From an uncultured Chlorobiales bacterium (GTDB lineage Bacteria > Bacteroidota > Chlorobiia > Chlorobiales > Thermochlorobacteraceae): 9,466 bases of DNA. Below, in pieces: positions 6,253-9,466 of the stretch. The stretch spans positions 1 through 9,466 of the forward strand of contig CALGMC010000069.1 in the NCBI GenBank assembly GCA_937959145.1, in the 5' to 3' direction. Numbering within the stretch: the stretch's first letter is position 1; every line of letters begins with the position of its first letter. Position numbers and translations under genes: made by a program. The notes under the pieces are model-generated. The model was given only the letters and a program-made list of their open reading frames with translations, was not told the origin of the DNA and did no database searches.

Positions 6253-6792
6253 ATGCCAAAGGTTAAAACGAAACGTGTCGGATTCAAGCTCGACATGACC
6301 CCGATGGTCGATGTCGCCTTCTTGCTCCTCACGTTTTTTATGCTCACGACACAATTCAAACCGCCAGAGCCGACCCCGATTGACTTACCATCATCAAACG
6401 CGACCGTCCCTTTGCCTGATACCGATATTTTGATGGTGCAAATCGGCAAAAACGACGAACTCTTTTTGGGCGTCGACTCACAACCGGCACGCGAGCGCAT
6501 TTTTGAAAGCACGATTCGCAAGCAACTTCAAGAAGCGGGGTATCCCGCGATTGAGGATTCGCTTCGTAAGTTCAAAATCAACGATGCGTTTGGGGTCAAT
6601 AAAGACAATCTTGAAAAGATGATTATCGCCGCCCGTTTCGCTAACCCAAAATTGCGTCCTGTAATTAAGGCAGATGTCAATTCAAGTTACGAGATGGTCG
6701 ATTTTGTTATGAAGACCTTTAAGAAAACCAATATGCCGACCTTCAACCTCATTACAGGGCTTGAAGGCGGATTTGGCGATTCTAACAACTAA
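6253..6792 (+). CDS. exbD: ExbD/TolR-family protein, first copy
   Basis: ExbD is the single-span partner of ExbB whose membrane aspartate takes part in proton flow. The product is 179 residues: a short basic cytoplasmic tail (KVKTKRVGF), then the signature LDMTPMVDVAFLLLTFFML with the conserved Asp20 at the start of the helix (about 19-33), and a periplasmic domain of about 145 residues. The family's usual length is about 140, so the periplasmic part is enlarged, with an insert around residues 70-115 before the conserved RPVIKAD segment (136-142). No Shine-Dalgarno precedes the ATG. It is 15 bases from the second exbD gene, whose membrane segment is nearly identical. Confidence 0.95.
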   Translation: MPKVKTKRVGFKLDMTPMVDVAFLLLTFFMLTTQFKPPEPTPIDLPSSNATVPLPDTDILMVQIGKNDELFLGVDSQPARERIFESTIRKQLQEAGYPAIEDSLRKFKINDAFGVNKDNLEKMIIAARFANPKLRPVIKADVNSSYEMVDFVMKTFKKTNMPTFNLITGLEGGFGDSNN

Positions 6793-6807
6793 CACACTCA
6801 ACTGAAC

Positions 6808-7410
6808 ATGGCCGCCGTTGGTTCACCAGAGCCGAAGAAAAAAGGTAAAAAAGGTAAAAAAGCCCCTAAACGAGTTGGGTTCAGTCTCGATATGACCCCA
6901 ATGGTCGATGTGGCTTTTCTGCTTTTGACCTTCTTTATGCTTACTACCACGTTTTCCAAGCCGAAAACAATGGAAATTAACTTGCCTGCTGAAAAGAACG
7001 AGGAAACCAAAGTCGAAGTCGCTGAATCCAACGTGCTCACGGTGCGCATTATGGAAGGCGACAAAGCCTATTGGAACATCGGATTCAAGCCGCCTGAGGC
7101 GATTGAACTTTACGACGAAAGTGGTGGCGGAAAACCCTCTATCAGCGACAAGTTCCGTAAAATGCTCAGGGAAAAGCGCGAACAAATTCGCCAAGAAGTC
7201 GGCGAAGATGTCATGGTGTTGGTTTTGAAATTAGACAAAAAAGCCCGATACCGAAATCTTGTCGACATTATTGATGAGTTGAACATCGCGAATCCTCCCA
7301 TCAAACGATTTAGTATTGCCGATTTCACCGAGGCTGACGGCGAAGAGATTGCACAAATGCTTGCTGGTGGTGCACAAACCGAACCTCAACCAAAGGAGAA
7401 AAAGAAATGA
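6808..7410 (+). CDS. exbD: ExbD/TolR-family protein, second copy
   Basis: This is a second ExbD of 200 residues. The cytoplasmic N terminus is longer and lysine-rich (KKKGKKGKKAPKR, 10-22), followed by LDMTPMVDVAFLLLTFFML with the proton-path Asp34 and a membrane helix to about 49. The periplasmic domain keeps the family pattern LDKKARYRNLVDIIDEL (about 154-170) but is quite different from that of the first copy, and it ends in a charged tail (QPKEKKK). Its stop overlaps the tonB start by four bases (ATGA), implying translational coupling. No Shine-Dalgarno is seen before its own ATG. Two different ExbD proteins with one ExbB is a known arrangement in Bacteroidota. Confidence 0.95.
   Translation: MAAVGSPEPKKKGKKGKKAPKRVGFSLDMTPMVDVAFLLLTFFMLTTTFSKPKTMEINLPAEKNEETKVEVAESNVLTVRIMEGDKAYWNIGFKPPEAIELYDESGGGKPSISDKFRKMLREKREQIRQEVGEDVMVLVLKLDKKARYRNLVDIIDELNIANPPIKRFSIADFTEADGEEIAQMLAGGAQTEPQPKEKKK
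7392..7398 (+). promoter_or_regulatory. Ribosome binding site of tonB
   Basis: AAAGGAG sits eight bases before the tonB ATG, inside the end of the second exbD gene. Together with the ATGA overlap it fixes the tonB start at 7407. Confidence 0.8.
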
Positions 7411-8255
7411 CGGACGAAAAAGAAGTGATGGACGTCGCGGAGCATAAAGACGGCTTCGTTAAGACGGACTACCTCGACACCGATAAGCTGCGCCATCTGA
7501 CATATGGGAATCTCGTGCTACGCCGAGAGTATCATGTGTTCATGGCAAAAGGCGTTGGCTACGCTATCGGCATCATTGCCACAATCTTCATTCTTTATTT
7601 GAGTTGGGGCTGGATTAAACAACTCCTGACTGCGTCGGACGATGAAATCGTAACGGTGAAGCCGCGACAACTTTCCGTTTCGGATTTGCAACCGCCGCCG
7701 CCGATGGACCAAAACCAGCCGCCACCACCGCCGCCACCCGCATTTAAGCCGCCTGCCGCTCCCGACGTCGGTGAAGTCAAAAAAGTGAAGGACGAAGAAG
7801 CACCTCGCCAAAAAACATTCGCTGACCAAGACCTTATCAAGAAAGCAACTGCCAAAGGTGCCGCGGGCGAAGGCGATACCACAGGACTTTCTGACCCGAA
7901 TATCGGCTTTGCAGGTGCTGGAAGAGGACCGGTTGAACCAGTTGACGACGGTGGAGACCCACCTGACTTCGTGGCTGTGGAAAAAGACCCCGAGTTTGTC
8001 AATCGTGTTCAAGCCGTATATCCAGATATGGCGAGAAAAGCAGGCATCGAGGGCAAGGTGATTGTCAAGGTGCTCGTCGGAAAAAATGGAAAGCCAGAAA
8101 AAGCGCAAATCATTAAAAATCCGGGAACGGATATTTTTGATGAATCTGTCATCAACGCCGTGATGAACTCGACCTATACGCCCGCCATTCAAAACGGACG
8201 TCCTGTTAAGGTGTGGCTGATGGTGCCGTTTAGTTTCAAACTCAACGCACGCTAA
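7407..8255 (+). CDS. tonB: TonB-family energy transducer
   Basis: TonB spans the periplasm and passes energy from ExbB/ExbD to TonB-dependent outer-membrane receptors. The 282-residue product has an unusually long cytoplasmic N terminus of about 48 residues and one membrane helix (about 50-70). A proline-rich stretch follows (95-119, with PPPPPPP near 105-111), then a flexible Gly/Asp/Pro-rich linker to about 190. The C-terminal TonB domain (about 196-280) shows the conserved VYPDMARKAGIEGKVIVKV (204-222), VLVGKNGKPEKAQI and the ending PVKVWLMVPFSFKL. The gene closes the exbB operon and is followed by a strong terminator 20 bases later. Confidence 0.96.
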   Translation: MTDEKEVMDVAEHKDGFVKTDYLDTDKLRHLTYGNLVLRREYHVFMAKGVGYAIGIIATIFILYLSWGWIKQLLTASDDEIVTVKPRQLSVSDLQPPPPMDQNQPPPPPPPAFKPPAAPDVGEVKKVKDEEAPRQKTFADQDLIKKATAKGAAGEGDTTGLSDPNIGFAGAGRGPVEPVDDGGDPPDFVAVEKDPEFVNRVQAVYPDMARKAGIEGKVIVKVLVGKNGKPEKAQIIKNPGTDIFDESVINAVMNSTYTPAIQNGRPVKVWLMVPFSFKLNAR

Positions 8256-8275
8256 GTTCAAATTCAATGCTCTTT

Positions 8276-8306
8276 GCCGACGCCTTTGGGTGTCGGCTTT
8301 TTTATT
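8276..8306 (+). terminator. Rho-independent terminator of the exbB-tonB operon
   Basis: A 9-bp stem with one G-T wobble (GCCGACGCC with GGTGTCGGC) and a four-base TTTG loop is followed by TTTTTTATT. It lies 20 bases after the tonB stop. An in-frame ATG at 8274, upstream of the next gene's true start, falls at the foot of this hairpin, which is one reason to reject that longer start. Confidence 0.93.
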
Positions 8307-8368
8307 CGAGGTATTAAGAACCGAGTATCAATTTTTGAAAACCATTCGCCTTTTCGTCAATTCAAATT

Positions 8369-8374
8369 AAAGGA
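8369..8374 (+). promoter_or_regulatory. Ribosome binding site deciding the start at 8379
   Basis: AAAGGA lies four bases before the ATG at 8379. It supports this start over the in-frame ATG at 8274, which sits at the foot of the terminator. Confidence 0.65.
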
Positions 8375-8378
8375 AACC

Positions 8379-8774
8379 ATGAACAACGGAGACTATCACT
8401 CAAACGGGTCGGGAAAAAATGAAGACGACGATTTCAATGTGCGCCAAACTGACGAAGTGCTGCGCAATATTCAACGCGAGCGTGCACGAAAGCCTGTGCG
8501 AAAAAAAACGTCGCGCGGCATGTGGTTTGGCTTAACAACCAACGAAGTGATTGGCTACAGCGTAATGCTCATGTTTTTTGTTTTGGGCGGAATGGTCTAT
8601 CTCGGTGCACTCGTGCCGCAATGGGCGACGGTCGAGTATCGCAATATCTTGATGACAGTGATGTTTCTTTACGGAATTTATCGCGGTGTTACAACCTACG
8701 CCAAAGCCAGTCAATCGCGACGCCGTCAAGCCTTTGAAGAACAACGCGAACAACAAGATGAAGATTTGAATTAA
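8379..8774 (+). CDS. Small two-helix membrane protein, unknown
   Basis: I do not recognise a named family. The 131-residue product has an acidic N terminus (KNEDDDF), a charged amphipathic stretch with a basic cluster (RERARKPVRKK, 33-43) and a membrane helix at about 57-79 (VIGYSVMLMFFVLGGMVYLG within it). A very short polar turn (PQWATVEYR) leads to a second helix at about 89-105 (FLYGIYRGV near its end), and the tail is Arg/Gln/Glu-rich (SRRRQAFEEQREQQDEDL). The basic flanks predict both ends in the cytoplasm. It lies 123 bases after tonB on the same strand but beyond a strong terminator, so it probably has its own promoter; a link to the TonB system is only positional. The clear Shine-Dalgarno, coding-like composition and stop just before the convergent neighbour support a real gene. 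Confidence 0.8.
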   Translation: MNNGDYHSNGSGKNEDDDFNVRQTDEVLRNIQRERARKPVRKKTSRGMWFGLTTNEVIGYSVMLMFFVLGGMVYLGALVPQWATVEYRNILMTVMFLYGIYRGVTTYAKASQSRRRQAFEEQREQQDEDLN

Positions 8775-8782
8775 TCTGCACT

Positions 8783-9466
8783 TCACTTTTCATAGATTGA
8801 ACTTCCTTCTTGAATGGATTCAATTAGTCGTGCGAATTTCACCCACCCCAGCGCACCGACCGCGCTCACACACGAAAGCGGAAGCGGATTATCCAATTCC
8901 ATAACCATGCTCGCCATTGGCGGCTTTTGGTTTTTATTACGCGAGACAAACATCTGCGCGATATTGACGTTGCTTTCAGCGATGATGCCACTGATGCGTT
9001 GAATACTTCCCGGAACATCTTCAGCAATGACAACCAACGTATCGAGTTGCGCCGTAAATTCCACTGCAAAGCCCTCGATTTCCTCAATTTTAATCCTTCC
9101 ACCACCGAGCGACGCACCCACGATTTCAATTTTATGTTTCTCTCCAAAGAGTTGCAGACGTGCCGCATTGGAGTGAAACCGCTCGGCATCGCCTTGAAAC
9201 TTAAACTGCCAATCAAGCCCTTTTGAGCGTGCAATGTCAAACGCATCTTTAATGCGCTCATCGTCAGGTGCAAAGCCCAAAATGCCGCCAATAATCGCGC
9301 AATCGGTGCCGTGCCCTTTGTGCGTGCGCGCAAACGAGTTGTAAAGCGTAATGACGGCACGGCGCGGCGATTCGCCCAAGAGGCGACGCGCGATAAATCC
9401 GATTCGGCTTGCGCCCGCTGTGTGAGAACTCGACGGTCCTATCATAATCGGACCTAAAATGTCAAA
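8783..9466 (-). CDS. sdaAB: L-serine dehydratase (iron-sulfur type), beta subunit, N terminus outside window
   Basis: This is the beta subunit of the iron-sulfur L-serine ammonia-lyase, which converts L-serine to pyruvate and ammonia; the cluster-binding cysteines are on the alpha subunit. The frame is open to the window edge: seven codons (FDILGPI) precede the internal Met at 9445, so that Met is not the start and probably only a handful of residues are missing. In 227 visible residues one sees GPSSSHTAGASRIG (10-23), FARTHKGHGTDCAIIGG (45-61), SLGGGRIKI (119-127) and a C-terminal ACT regulatory domain (about 140-200, LVVIAEDVPGSIQRI then NVNIAQMFVSR). The alpha subunit gene, if present, is not in the window. 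The gene ends eight bases from the convergent small membrane protein gene, with no terminator between them. Confidence 0.95.
   Translation of the reverse strand, partial: FDILGPIMIGPSSSHTAGASRIGFIARRLLGESPRRAVITLYNSFARTHKGHGTDCAIIGGILGFAPDDERIKDAFDIARSKGLDWQFKFQGDAERFHSNAARLQLFGEKHKIEIVGASLGGGRIKIEEIEGFAVEFTAQLDTLVVIAEDVPGSIQRISGIIAESNVNIAQMFVSRNKNQKPPMASMVMELDNPLPLSCVSAVGALGWVKFARLIESIQEGSSIYEK

Noticed and set aside
7518..8267. A long 249-residue open frame on the minus strand opposite tonB.
   Set aside because: It is the mirror of the proline-rich and C-terminal parts of tonB, Arg/Cys/Trp/His-rich in an unnatural way, and tonB is unmistakable on the plus strand.

Overview
The window reads as ordinary chromosome of a Bacteroidota/Chlorobiota-type (FCB group) bacterium. 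Four things point there. A textbook-like Bacteroidota promoter (TTTG, 19 bp, TATATTTG) lies upstream of rplU. Most start codons lack a Shine-Dalgarno sequence. An exbB-exbD-exbD-tonB operon carries a four-helix ExbB and two ExbD proteins. A lipoprotein resembles the DUF4856 family, which is mainly known from this group. The atpG gene ends its own transcription unit instead of running on into atpD, which fits Chlorobi-like and Bacteroidota gene order. Genus cannot be fixed from sequence reading alone; a Chloroherpeton-like lineage is one possibility.

Layout. At 1-419 (+) is the 3' half of atpG (F1 gamma), followed by a strong hairpin terminator. From 497 to 5021 all genes are on the minus strand. 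Read in their own direction from high to low coordinates they are: a response-regulator-like GGDEF diguanylate cyclase (5021-4110); rplU and rpmA for ribosomal proteins L21 and L27, with their own promoter and terminator; a circularly permuted ATP-grasp protein (3230-1803); and a DUF4856-like lipoprotein (1708-497). A 424-base intergenic region (5022-5445) separates this block from the plus-strand exbB, exbD1, exbD2, tonB operon (5446-8255), which ends at a clear terminator. After that comes a small two-helix membrane protein (8379-8774), convergent with the L-serine dehydratase beta subunit (8783-9466, minus, running off the window).

How the genes work together. ExbB, the two ExbD proteins and TonB form the inner-membrane motor that uses the proton gradient to energise outer-membrane receptors. 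The small membrane protein just downstream may be associated with it, but nothing proves this. The diguanylate cyclase has an intact GGDEF catalytic motif and inhibitory site, but its receiver-like domain lacks the phosphoacceptor aspartate. The ATP-grasp gene stands without the partner genes usually found with it.

I found no CRISPR array, insertion sequence, phage gene, tRNA or rRNA. I see no clearly new system. The most unexplained pieces are the structured leader in front of exbB, the solitary ATP-grasp gene, the pseudo-receiver cyclase and the unknown two-helix protein.
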